Below are positions 8,756 through 16,149 of a DNA stretch of 64,000 nt, in pieces. The stretch is from Hydrogenophaga intermedia (lineage in GTDB: Bacteria > Pseudomonadota > Gammaproteobacteria > Burkholderiales > Burkholderiaceae_C). Numbering within the stretch: the first letter of the stretch is position 1; each line of letters starts with the position of its first letter. Location: positions 124,001-188,000 of the forward strand of contig NZ_JAMBNO010000002.1 of NCBI RefSeq assembly GCF_023715105.1, given 5' to 3'. The notes under the pieces are model-generated. The model saw only the letters and a program-made list of their open reading frames with translations. It made no database searches and was not told where the DNA came from. The position numbers and the translations under genes were made by a program.

Positions 8756-8772
8756 TGTTCCACGGTGGAACA
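8756..8772. promoter_or_regulatory. Perfect 17-bp palindrome, putative operator
   Basis: TGTTCCACGGTGGAACA is a perfect inverted repeat (TGTTCCAC, central G, GTGGAACA). It lies in the 227-bp region between the divergent PQQ alcohol dehydrogenase and AcoR-like regulator genes, about 70 bp before the regulator start. The Fis-type helix-turn-helix protein encoded next to it is the obvious candidate ligand. No convincing -24/-12 element was found in this intergenic region. Confidence 0.55.
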
Positions 8773-8841
8773 CGACCGTCGCGCCCCGCAGGGATTTCCC
8801 GAAACCCGCAGCGACGTGCCGCCCCCATACTGGACAGCACG

Positions 8842-10077
8842 ATGGCGCTCTCCACGCAACCCCTGTTCTTCCAGACCACCGAGCAGCGCACGGCGCTCGC
8901 ACGACAGCGGTTCTTCGAGGAAGGCGAGCGCCCCAGCGGCCTCGTGAACGAGGCCGTGATCCAGTCGTGGATGCGCTGCACCGCAGCAAGGCGCGATGCG
9001 CAGCGGCCCGTGAGCTTCGACCCGGTGACGCGCAGCCGCATGCACGCCTGCCTCACGCGCAACCGCCAGCTGCTGCAGGCCGGCAACGAAGAACTCGAAC
9101 AGCTTGCCACCGCCCTCAGCGGCACGAACTGCCGCGTGCTGCTCACCGACGCCCAGGGGGTGGTGATCCACGCCAGCGCGCCACTTGGTTCGGCGGCCCA
9201 ACCCCTGTTGCAGGTCGCCAGCCGCGTGGGCGTGAACCTGGCCGAGAGCGAAATCGGCACCACCGCGCCGGGCGTGGTGGCGCGGGTGGCGCAGGCCTGC
9301 ACCGTGCACGGCGGTGAGCACTTCCACGCCATGCTGCAGCGCCTTCACTGCGCGGCGGCACCGATTCGCGATGTACACGGGCGCCTGGCCGGCGTGCTCG
9401 ATCTGTCGATCGAGGGCTCGCCCTTCGGCTTCGATGCCGCGGCGCTCGTGGGCCTGTACGCCAGCACGATCGAGAACCGGCTGCTGCGCCTGCAGTCGCC
9501 CGCGCACCTGGTGCTGCAGTTCCAGGCCACGCCCAAGGTGCTGGACACCCCGCTGGAGGCCCTGGCCGGCGTGGACACGGCCGGGCGCCTGGCGTGGCTC
9601 AACCCCGTCGCACAACGCCTCACCGGCGCCGACGCCGCGCTGCAGCCACCCGCGATCGATGTGTTCGGCCTGCCGCTGGACGCCCTGCTGTCGCTGCACC
9701 GCGAACAAACGCCGCGCGCGCTGCGCCTGCCCAACGGCCTGACGGTGTGGATGCGCGCCCACGTGGGAAGGGCCGATGGTGTGGACTTCAACCGTGCGGT
9801 GACGGCGGGCCGGCCCGCCAGCGATCCGGCGCCAGCGGTGACGGTCGCACCCGCCGCGCACACCGGGAATGCCGCTCAACGTGACAGTGCCGCCGATGGC
9901 GATGCCGCCACGCTGGACCACCACCGCGACCGCGTGATCAGCGACACCCTGGCCGCTTGCGGCGGCAACATCGCGCGCGCCGCGCGCCAACTCGGCGTCT
10001 CGCGCGGGCTGCTGTACCGCCGGCTGCGCGCTCAGCGCGGCGACGGGTTGTCGAACGGGGCGTCCAGCAAGGCCTGA
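8842..10077 (+). CDS. AcoR-like GAF / Fis-HTH regulator lacking the AAA+ domain
   Basis: A 411-residue protein. The N-terminus (VIQSWMRC, residues 35-42) and the following GAF region (about 75-210: VLLTDAQGVVIHAS, GVNLAESEIGTTAPGV, GEHFHAMLQRLHCAAAPI) are typical of AcoR-type activators of acetoin and alcohol metabolism. A PAS-like segment follows (VDTAGRLAWLNPVAQRLTGAD). The C-terminus is a Fis-type helix-turn-helix (ACGGNIARAARQLGVSRGLL, about 373-392). The central sigma-54 AAA+ domain (Walker A, GAFTGA) is entirely absent, so it cannot activate sigma-54 polymerase by itself. It probably controls the divergent PQQ alcohol dehydrogenase. Its 3' end overlaps the convergent plsC by 46 bp. Confidence 0.8.
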   Translation: MALSTQPLFFQTTEQRTALARQRFFEEGERPSGLVNEAVIQSWMRCTAARRDAQRPVSFDPVTRSRMHACLTRNRQLLQAGNEELEQLATALSGTNCRVLLTDAQGVVIHASAPLGSAAQPLLQVASRVGVNLAESEIGTTAPGVVARVAQACTVHGGEHFHAMLQRLHCAAAPIRDVHGRLAGVLDLSIEGSPFGFDAAALVGLYASTIENRLLRLQSPAHLVLQFQATPKVLDTPLEALAGVDTAGRLAWLNPVAQRLTGADAALQPPAIDVFGLPLDALLSLHREQTPRALRLPNGLTVWMRAHVGRADGVDFNRAVTAGRPASDPAPAVTVAPAAHTGNAAQRDSAADGDAATLDHHRDRVISDTLAACGGNIARAARQLGVSRGLLYRRLRAQRGDGLSNGASSKA

Positions 10078-10793
10078 ACCTCGGTGCGCAGATCGTTGGC
10101 CCAGGCGCGGCGGTCGCGCGCACCGGCCCGCTGCGGGGCGCCGAAGCGCACCACCGCCTGCACCGTGTCCGAGCACAGCGTGCGCCAGACGGACGCCACC
10201 AGCGTGTCGTCACCGATGTAGACCGGGCCTGGATGCGGCTGGCCGCTCTCGCGGTCGAGGTAGCGCAGCGCCATTGGCAGCGCGGGTGCGCTGGCGGCAA
10301 TGGCCGACTGCAGCAGGTTGGCGTGGAAGGGCAGCAGCGCGCGGCCGTCGGTGGTGGTGCCCTCGGGGAAGACGCTGACCACATCGCCCTCGCGCAGCCG
10401 CTCGGCCACGCGATGCACCACGCGCATGGCGTCGCGCCGGCTCTCGCGTTCGATGTAGAGGGTGCCCGCACCGGTGATGAGCGAGCCCAGCAGCGGCCAA
10501 TGCTGCGCGTCGGCCTTGGAGACGAAGCGGCTCGGGTGCACCGCGTTCATCACCAGGATGTCGAGCCAGGAAAGGTGGTTGGCCACCTGCAGCAGCGGGC
10601 CGTGTGATGGCACCTCGCCATGCACCACGAGTTCGATGCCCATGATGGCCAGCATGTGCCGCGACCACTCGCGCACCAGCAACTGGCTCTGCGCGTGCGT
10701 GAGGCGGCCGAACTGTGTGCGGATCGTCCACAGCCCGTGCACCACGTGCGCCACCGCGCGCAGGAGGCGCCCGATCGCCCGCCAGCGCTTCAT
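10032..10793 (-). CDS. plsC: 1-acyl-sn-glycerol-3-phosphate acyltransferase
   Basis: A 253-residue PlsC-family enzyme that transfers an acyl chain to lysophosphatidic acid, giving phosphatidic acid at the inner membrane. Visible motifs are the catalytic NHLSWLD (HX4D, about residue 73), the glycerol-3-phosphate block FPEGTTTDG (about residue 142) and a hydrophobic N-terminal half. The ATG overlaps the stop of the upstream dihydroorotase-like gene by 4 bases, so it is the last gene of the yqgE-ruvX-pyrR-pyrB-pyrX operon and is probably translationally coupled. The 3' end overlaps the convergent regulator gene by 46 bp. Confidence 0.88.
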   Translation of the reverse strand: MKRWRAIGRLLRAVAHVVHGLWTIRTQFGRLTHAQSQLLVREWSRHMLAIMGIELVVHGEVPSHGPLLQVANHLSWLDILVMNAVHPSRFVSKADAQHWPLLGSLITGAGTLYIERESRRDAMRVVHRVAERLREGDVVSVFPEGTTTDGRALLPFHANLLQSAIAASAPALPMALRYLDRESGQPHPGPVYIGDDTLVASVWRTLCSDTVQAVVRFGAPQRAGARDRRAWANDLRTEVQALLDAPFDNPSPR

Positions 10794-12091
10794 TCGACCA
10801 GGTGCGCGATCTGCCCCGCCACCAGCGTGGCGCGCACAGACACGGGCATCTCGTGGCCCTCGAAAGGCGTGTGCTTGCCCTGGCTGCGCAGTGCGGCGGG
10901 CTTCACCACCCACGGCGCATCGGGGTGGAACACGAGCACGTCGGCCGCACCGCCCACGGCCAACTGGCCCACGCTGGCCTGCAAGGTGCCCAGGCTGGCG
11001 CCCAGCACACGTTGCGGCCCCTGCGTGAGCGGCGCCAGCGCCTGCACCAGGCCCAGGCCTTCCTGCTGCGCCCAGCTGCAAGCCAGGCCCAGCAACAGCT
11101 CGACCGCGGTGGCGCCGGGTTCGGCCTCGGCAAAAGGCAGCGTCTTGGCGTCGCTGTCGACCGGGTTGTGGTCGGACACCAGCGCGTCGATGGTGCCGTC
11201 GGCCAGCGCGGCGCGCAGCGCATCGCGGTCGCGCTGCTGGCGCAGCGGTGGTTGCAGGCGGAAACGGCTGTCGTAGAAACCGATGTCGACGTCGGTGAGG
11301 TGCAGGTTGTGCACGCTCACGTCGCAGCTCACAGGCAGGCCCTCGGCCTTGGCCTCGCGCACCAGCGCCACGCCTGCCGCGCTGCTGAGCCGGCACAGGT
11401 GCACACGCACGCCGCCCTTGATGCCGCGCATGAGTTCAAACAGCGTGTGCAGCGCAATCGTCTCGGCCGCGGTGGGCACGCCCGAGAGGCCCAGGCGAGT
11501 GGCGAGCGGACCGCTGGCGGCCACACCCTTGCCGAGCCACAGATCCTGCGGGCGCAGCCACACGGTGTAGCCGAAGGTGGCCGCGTACTGCAGCGCGCGC
11601 AGCAGCACCTGGGTGTTCTGGATCGGCACCTCGGCCTGGCCGAAGCCCACGCAACCGGCCTCGGTGAGCTCGGCCATTTCGGTGAGCACCTCGCCCTGCA
11701 GGCCGCGCGTGAGCGCGCCCAGCGGAAACACGCGCGAGCGGTGCAGCTTCTCGGCGCGAAACTTGAGCATGTCCACCAGGCCCGGTTCGTCGAGCACGGG
11801 TTCGGTGTCGGGTGGGCACACCAGCGCGGTGACGCCGCCGGCCACCGCGGCCGCGGTCTCGCTCTCGAGCGTGCCGGCGTGCTCCTGGCCGGGCTCCTTC
11901 AGGCGCACGCCCAGGTCCACCAGACCGGGCGCGACGATGCAGCCGGTGGCGTCGATGGTGCGCGCGGGGTGGAAGTCGGCCGCCACCTTGCCGATGGCGA
12001 TGATGCGGCCGGCGGCGATGGCCACGTCGGCCATCTCGTCACGGCCGCTGGCGGGGTCGATGACGCGGCCGTTCTTGATCAGGATCTTCAT
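10790..12091 (-). CDS. pyrX: Dihydroorotase-like protein, non-catalytic (PyrC' / PyrX)
   Basis: A 433-residue amidohydrolase-fold protein of type I dihydroorotase length and layout. The metal-binding strand that normally reads DxHxH reads VDLGVRLKEPGQE (about residue 58), so both His are replaced. The late Asp motif SDHNP is kept (about residue 310). Such proteins, encoded directly after pyrB in pseudomonads and many betaproteobacteria, are structural partners needed for aspartate transcarbamoylase assembly and have no dihydroorotase activity; a true pyrC is expected elsewhere in the genome. It begins 4 bp after the pyrB stop, and its own stop overlaps the plsC start. Confidence 0.9.
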   Translation of the reverse strand: MKILIKNGRVIDPASGRDEMADVAIAAGRIIAIGKVAADFHPARTIDATGCIVAPGLVDLGVRLKEPGQEHAGTLESETAAAVAGGVTALVCPPDTEPVLDEPGLVDMLKFRAEKLHRSRVFPLGALTRGLQGEVLTEMAELTEAGCVGFGQAEVPIQNTQVLLRALQYAATFGYTVWLRPQDLWLGKGVAASGPLATRLGLSGVPTAAETIALHTLFELMRGIKGGVRVHLCRLSSAAGVALVREAKAEGLPVSCDVSVHNLHLTDVDIGFYDSRFRLQPPLRQQRDRDALRAALADGTIDALVSDHNPVDSDAKTLPFAEAEPGATAVELLLGLACSWAQQEGLGLVQALAPLTQGPQRVLGASLGTLQASVGQLAVGGAADVLVFHPDAPWVVKPAALRSQGKHTPFEGHEMPVSVRATLVAGQIAHLVE

Positions 12092-12095
12092 GGGT

Positions 12096-13058
12096 TCAGG
12101 CCTCGTTGCCAGCGACGATGCTCATCACGGCCATGCGCACCGCGATGCCGAAGGTGACCTGCGGCAGGATCACGCTCTGCGGGCCGTCGACCACGGCGGA
12201 GTCGATCTCCACGCCGCGATTGATCGGGCCCGGGTGCATCACGATGGCGTCGGGTTTGGCCCACTTCAGCCGCTCGGTCGTGAGGCCGAAGCTCTTGAAG
12301 TATTCCTGGCTCGACGGCAGCAGCGCGCCGCTCATGCGTTCGTTCTGCAGCCGCAGCGTGATCACCACGTCGCAGCCCTTGATGCCTTCTTCGAGCGTGT
12401 GGCACACGCGCACACCCATCTGGGAAAGATCGCCCGGCACCAGCGTGCGCGGGCCGACCACGCGCACGTCTGGGCAACCCAGCGTGGTGAGGGCGTGAAT
12501 ATCGGAGCGCGCCACGCGCGAGTGCAGCACGTCGCCCACGATGGCCACGGACAGCTGGGTGAAGTCCTTCTTGTAGTGGCGGATGGTGTACATGTCGAGC
12601 AGGCCCTGCGTGGGGTGCGCGTGGCGCCCGTCGCCGGCGTTGATCACGTGCACGTGCGGTGCCACGTGCTGCGCGATCAGGTAGGGCGCGCCCGACTCGC
12701 TGTGGCGCACGACGAAGATGTCGGCCGCCATGGCGCTGAGGTTGGCAATCGTGTCCAGCAGCGATTCGCCCTTGGCGGTGGAACTGCGCGCGATGTCGAG
12801 GTTGATGACGTCGGCGCTCAGTCGCGTGGCCGCGATCTCGAAGGTGGTGCGCGTGCGGGTGCTGTTCTCGAAGAACAGGTTGAACACACTCTTGCCCCGC
12901 AGCAGCGGCACCTTCTTCACCTCACGGTTGCTCACGCTGGTGAAGCCGGCCGCGGTGTCGAGGATGTGCGTGAGGATGTCGCGCGACAGGCCCTCGGTGG
13001 AGAGCAGGTGGATGAGCTCGCCGTTGCGGTTGAGCTGGGGGTTGCGGGAAGGGGTCAT
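12096..13058 (-). CDS. pyrB: Aspartate carbamoyltransferase catalytic subunit
   Basis: A 320-residue enzyme making N-carbamoyl-aspartate, the first committed step of pyrimidine synthesis. It shows the carbamoyl-phosphate loop [13 protein letters not shown] (about residue 54), HPTQGLLD (about residue 139) and the domain hinge [11 protein letters not shown] (about residue 277). The length is the class used in PyrB-PyrX dodecamers. The start at [10 protein letters not shown] overlaps the pyrR stop by 4 bases; upstream in-frame starts would lie inside pyrR. No pyrI regulatory-subunit gene is next to it, which agrees with use of the inactive dihydroorotase as partner. Confidence 0.95.
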   Translation of the reverse strand: MTPSRNPQLNRNGELIHLLSTEGLSRDILTHILDTAAGFTSVSNREVKKVPLLRGKSVFNLFFENSTRTRTTFEIAATRLSADVINLDIARSSTAKGESLLDTIANLSAMAADIFVVRHSESGAPYLIAQHVAPHVHVINAGDGRHAHPTQGLLDMYTIRHYKKDFTQLSVAIVGDVLHSRVARSDIHALTTLGCPDVRVVGPRTLVPGDLSQMGVRVCHTLEEGIKGCDVVITLRLQNERMSGALLPSSQEYFKSFGLTTERLKWAKPDAIVMHPGPINRGVEIDSAVVDGPQSVILPQVTFGIAVRMAVMSIVAGNEA

Positions 13059-13570
13059 GGTTGGATGGCCTCCAGCACAAAGCGCAGTCGGCCCGCGTCG
13101 TCGCGCGCGAGTTCGAGCGATTGGCCCGCGGGCACGTCCACCCGCGCGGCGCACAGGTCGGCGCTCACCGGCAGCTCGCGTCCGCCGCGGTCGGCCAGCA
13201 CGGCCAGGCCCACGCGCGCCGGGCGGCCGTGGTCAAACAGCTCGTTGATCACCGCGCGCACGGTGCGCCCGGTGTAGAGCACGTCATCCACCAGCAGCAC
13301 GCTGGCGCCGTTGACGTCGAAGGGAATGTGGGTCTGCACGCTGCTGGCCAGGCCACGCTGGGCGAAATCGTCGCGGTGCATGGACGAGGACACCACAGCC
13401 ACCGTGCCCGCACGGCCCAGGTCGGCGTGCAGGCGCTCGGCAATCCAGGCGCCGCCACTGGCGATGCCCACGAGCTGCAAGTCGGGCTCGGCGCTCACGC
13501 GCGCGCGCACCAGGCGCAGCAGCTCGGCGTAAAGGGCCTCGGCGTCGGGCGCGGCAGGCGGGTGGGTCAA
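13055..13570 (-). CDS. pyrR: Bifunctional pyr operon regulator / uracil phosphoribosyltransferase
   Basis: A 171-residue type I phosphoribosyltransferase. The PRPP loop is [20 protein letters not shown] (about residues 90-109), preceded by the SGG-containing loop [13 protein letters not shown]. The start is a TTG whose first base is 13570: it overlaps the ruvX stop, and TGAGGAG lies 6 bases upstream. No ATG occurs before residue 60, so an ATG start would destroy the fold. In Gram-positives PyrR attenuates pyr mRNA; in proteobacteria its regulatory role is unclear, and it may act as uracil phosphoribosyltransferase. It sits directly upstream of pyrB. Confidence 0.9.
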   Translation of the reverse strand: MTHPPAAPDAEALYAELLRLVRARVSAEPDLQLVGIASGGAWIAERLHADLGRAGTVAVVSSSMHRDDFAQRGLASSVQTHIPFDVNGASVLLVDDVLYTGRTVRAVINELFDHGRPARVGLAVLADRGGRELPVSADLCAARVDVPAGQSLELARDDAGRLRFVLEAIQP

Positions 13571-13980
13571 GGCAGGCTCCTCAGGAACTGTTCCAGGATG
13601 ATGCAGGCGGCCTCGGCGTCGGCGTCTTTCGCGCCGCGCGAGAGCGCTTCGGTGGTGCTGTAGCGCTCGTCCACCTCGAACACCGGCAGGGGGTGGCGCC
13701 CGCGCAGGCGGCGCGCGAACTTGCGCGCCATGGCGGTGTTGGCGTGTGCTGCGCCGTCGGGGTGGAAGGGCACGCCCACCACCAGCGCGTCGGGCTGCCA
13801 CTCGCGGATGCGCGCGGCCGCGTGCTCCAGCCGCGCATCGCCTTCGGCCACGATGGTGGCCTGCGGCGTGGCGCTGCGCGTGAGCCGGTTTCCACTGGCC
13901 ACACCGGTGCGCTTGAGCCCGACGTCGAAGGCGAGGAAGGTCTGCGCCAGGGTGGTCGCAATGTCAGGCGTGGCCGGCAT
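13567..13980 (-). CDS. ruvX: Holliday junction resolvase-like YqgF family nuclease
   Basis: A 137-residue RNase H-fold protein. The first acidic strand is FLAFDVGLKRTGVA (about residue 15), the central one LVVGVPFHPDGAAH and the last one VDERYSTTEA. YqgF/RuvX acts in anti-termination and 16S pre-rRNA 5' processing in E. coli and is usually found with yqgE, as here. The start at MPATPDIAT overlaps the 3' end of yqgE by 17 bp; further upstream in-frame starts would overlap more. Its stop overlaps the TTG start of pyrR. Confidence 0.9.
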   Translation of the reverse strand: MPATPDIATTLAQTFLAFDVGLKRTGVASGNRLTRSATPQATIVAEGDARLEHAAARIREWQPDALVVGVPFHPDGAAHANTAMARKFARRLRGRHPLPVFEVDERYSTTEALSRGAKDADAEAACIILEQFLRSLP

Positions 13981-14557
13981 CGGGCGAGAGCATCCACGGT
14001 TGTTGCAGGCCGAGCAGTGCCAGCGCGCGCGTGTAGCGATCGGCCACCGGCACATCGAAGATGAGGTCGACGTCGGCCGGCACCGTGAGCCAGCTGTTCT
14101 CGGCGATCTCCGACTCGAGCTGCCCCTGGCCCCAGGACGAATAGCCCAGCGAGACGAACACGCGGCGCGGGCCGGCGCCCGAGGCGAGCGCCTCCAGCAC
14201 GTCCTTGGAGGTGGTCATCTCCAGCCCGCCGGGGATGGACAGCGTGGAGGCGTACACCGATTCATCAGCACCGCCGCCCACCGCCTCGTGCAGCACGAAA
14301 CCGCGCTCGGTCTGCACCGGGCCGCCCTGGAACACCGGCTGCTCCATCAGGTCCTCGCGGTGCAGTTGCAGGTCGACCTTCTCGAACAGGCGCGGCAGCA
14401 GGATGTCGCTGGGCTTGTTGATCACCAGGCCGAGCGCGCCACGCTCGCTGTGCTCGCACATGAAGACCACGCTGCGGCCGAATAGCTCGTCGCTGAGCCC
14501 CGGCATCGCGATCAGGAAATGATGGGTCAGGTTGATCGGAGCAGAATCGGCGGCCAT
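13964..14557 (-). CDS. yqgE: YqgE/AlgH family protein
   Basis: A 197-residue protein with the family signatures HHFLIAMPGLSDELFGRSVVF (shortened: LIAMPGL near residue 16), GALGLVINKP (about residue 41), FQGGPVQTERGFVLH (about residue 76) and the GYSSWGQGQLE block (about residue 140). The family is conserved as a gene pair with yqgF; its biochemical role is not settled, although it was named AlgH as an alginate regulator in Pseudomonas. It is the first gene of the long minus-strand operon running through ruvX, pyrR, pyrB, pyrX and plsC. The promoter should lie in the 67-bp gap to the divergent photolyase gene. Confidence 0.93.
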   Translation of the reverse strand: MAADSAPINLTHHFLIAMPGLSDELFGRSVVFMCEHSERGALGLVINKPSDILLPRLFEKVDLQLHREDLMEQPVFQGGPVQTERGFVLHEAVGGGADESVYASTLSIPGGLEMTTSKDVLEALASGAGPRRVFVSLGYSSWGQGQLESEIAENSWLTVPADVDLIFDVPVADRYTRALALLGLQQPWMLSPDAGHA

Positions 14558-14624
14558 GGGCGGATTTTAGGCGCGCCCATGCACCCGCGGCCGGCCCCGG
14601 CCGCGCATTCCCCCTGACCTCACC

Positions 14625-16106
14625 ATGAGCCATTTCGACAACGGGCTGATGTGGTTCCGCCGCGACCTGCGCGCCAGCGACAACGCGGCCCTTCACCACG
14701 CGCTGCGCAGCTGCCGCAAGGTCTGGTGCGTGTTCGTGTTCGACCGCGACATCCTCGATGCGCTGCCGCGTGCCGACCGGCGGGTGGAGTTCATCCGCGA
14801 ATCGCTGGTGGAGCTGGACAGCGCGCTGCGCGAACTCGGCGCCCGCCACGGGCAAGTCGGCACCGGGCTGATCGTGCTGCACGACCACGCGCGCCACGCC
14901 ATCCCCGCGCTGGCCGCACGCCTGGGCGTACAGGCCGTGTTCACCAACCACGACGACGAGCCCGATGCGCTGGCGCGCGACGCCCGCGTGTTCGGCGACC
15001 TGGCGCACCAGGGCGTGCTGATGCGCAGCTTCAAGGACCACGTGGTGTTCGAGCGGCGCGAGGTGCTCACCCAGGCGGGCCACGCCTTCGGTGTGTTCAC
15101 GCCGTACAAGAACGCGTGGCTCAAGGCACTCACGCCTTACCACCTCAAGGCCTACCCGATCGAACACCACGCCGGTGCGCTGGCGCCTGTGCCGGCCGAA
15201 CTCGACCGGCCCGTGTTGACGCTGGCCGACATCGGCTTCGTGCCCACCAACCTGGCCAGCCTGCCCGTGCCCACCGGTGCCAGCGGCGCGCACCGCCTGT
15301 TCGACGATTTCCTGCAGCGCATCGACCGCTACCAGGAGGCCCGGGACTTCCCCGCGGTGAAGGGGCCGAGCTACCTGAGTGTGCACCTGCGCTTCGGCAC
15401 GGTGTCGATCCGTGCGCTGGCCAGCGCGGCGCATTCACTGCACCTGCAGGGCAACGCGGGCGCTTCGACCTGGCTGTCGGAGCTGATCTGGCGCGACTTC
15501 TACCACCAGATCCTGGCGAACTTTCCGCACGTGGCGCAGCGCAGCTTCAAGCCCGAGTACGACGCCATCCGCTTTGAACACGGCAAGCACGCGCAAACCC
15601 AGTTCCAGGCGTGGTGCGAGGGCCGCACCGGCTACCCGCTGGTGGATGCCGCGATGGCACAGATCAACCAGAGCGGCTACATGCACAACCGCCTGCGCAT
15701 GGTGGTGGCGAGCTTCCTCGTGAAGGACCTCGGCATCCACTGGCAGTGGGGCGAGCGCTATTTCGCCGAGCACCTGATCGACTTCGATCTCGCGGCCAAC
15801 AACGGCGGCTGGCAGTGGGCGAGTTCGAGCGGCTGCGACGCGCAGCCCTACTTCCGCATCTTCAACCCGGTGAGCCAGAGCCAGAAGTTCGACCCCCAGG
15901 GCCGCTTCATCCGCCGCTACCTGCCGCAACTGGCGGGCCTGCCCGATGCGGCCCTGCACGCACCCTGGCTGGCCCCGGCCGTGGAGCTTGCCGCCGCGGG
16001 CGTCGAACTGGATCGGGACTACGCGCGCCCGATCGTCGACCACGCGGTGGCGCGCGAGAAGACCCTGCAGCGCTACGCCGTCGTCAAAAAGCAAAGCCCG
16101 GCCTGA
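14625..16106 (+). CDS. phrB: Deoxyribodipyrimidine photo-lyase (CPD photolyase)
   Basis: A 493-residue flavoprotein that splits cyclobutane pyrimidine dimers using blue light. The N-terminal antenna domain starts LMWFRRDLRASDN (residues 8-20). The C-terminal FAD domain contains WLSELIWRDFYHQI (about 283-296), the QINQSGYMHNRLRMVVASFL helix (about 347-366) and GGWQWASSSGCDAQPYFRIF (about 388-407). The Trp residues of the electron-transfer triad are present in these blocks. Length and motifs are those of class I photolyases rather than cryptochromes. Monocistronic, with a terminator over its stop codon. Confidence 0.93.
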   Translation: MSHFDNGLMWFRRDLRASDNAALHHALRSCRKVWCVFVFDRDILDALPRADRRVEFIRESLVELDSALRELGARHGQVGTGLIVLHDHARHAIPALAARLGVQAVFTNHDDEPDALARDARVFGDLAHQGVLMRSFKDHVVFERREVLTQAGHAFGVFTPYKNAWLKALTPYHLKAYPIEHHAGALAPVPAELDRPVLTLADIGFVPTNLASLPVPTGASGAHRLFDDFLQRIDRYQEARDFPAVKGPSYLSVHLRFGTVSIRALASAAHSLHLQGNAGASTWLSELIWRDFYHQILANFPHVAQRSFKPEYDAIRFEHGKHAQTQFQAWCEGRTGYPLVDAAMAQINQSGYMHNRLRMVVASFLVKDLGIHWQWGERYFAEHLIDFDLAANNGGWQWASSSGCDAQPYFRIFNPVSQSQKFDPQGRFIRRYLPQLAGLPDAALHAPWLAPAVELAAAGVELDRDYARPIVDHAVAREKTLQRYAVVKKQSPA

Positions 16107-16115
16107 GCCGGGCTT
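16094..16115 (+). terminator. Hairpin terminator overlapping the photolyase stop
   Basis: AAGCCCGGC and GCCGGGCTT form a perfect 9-bp stem around CTGA. The TGA stop of the photolyase gene lies in the loop and at its edge. The downstream T-run is only two bases, so efficiency is uncertain. It also faces the convergent chpA gene. Confidence 0.65.
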
Positions 16116-16149
16116 GTGCGGTGTGGGCGCCGCGTTGGCGGCTGCCCGA

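Noticed and set aside
6671..8947. A 758-codon plus-strand open frame opposite the PQQ dehydrogenase
   Set aside because: His/Gly/Val-rich antisense shadow without motifs; the minus-strand gene has a signal peptide, catalytic Asp and heme motif.
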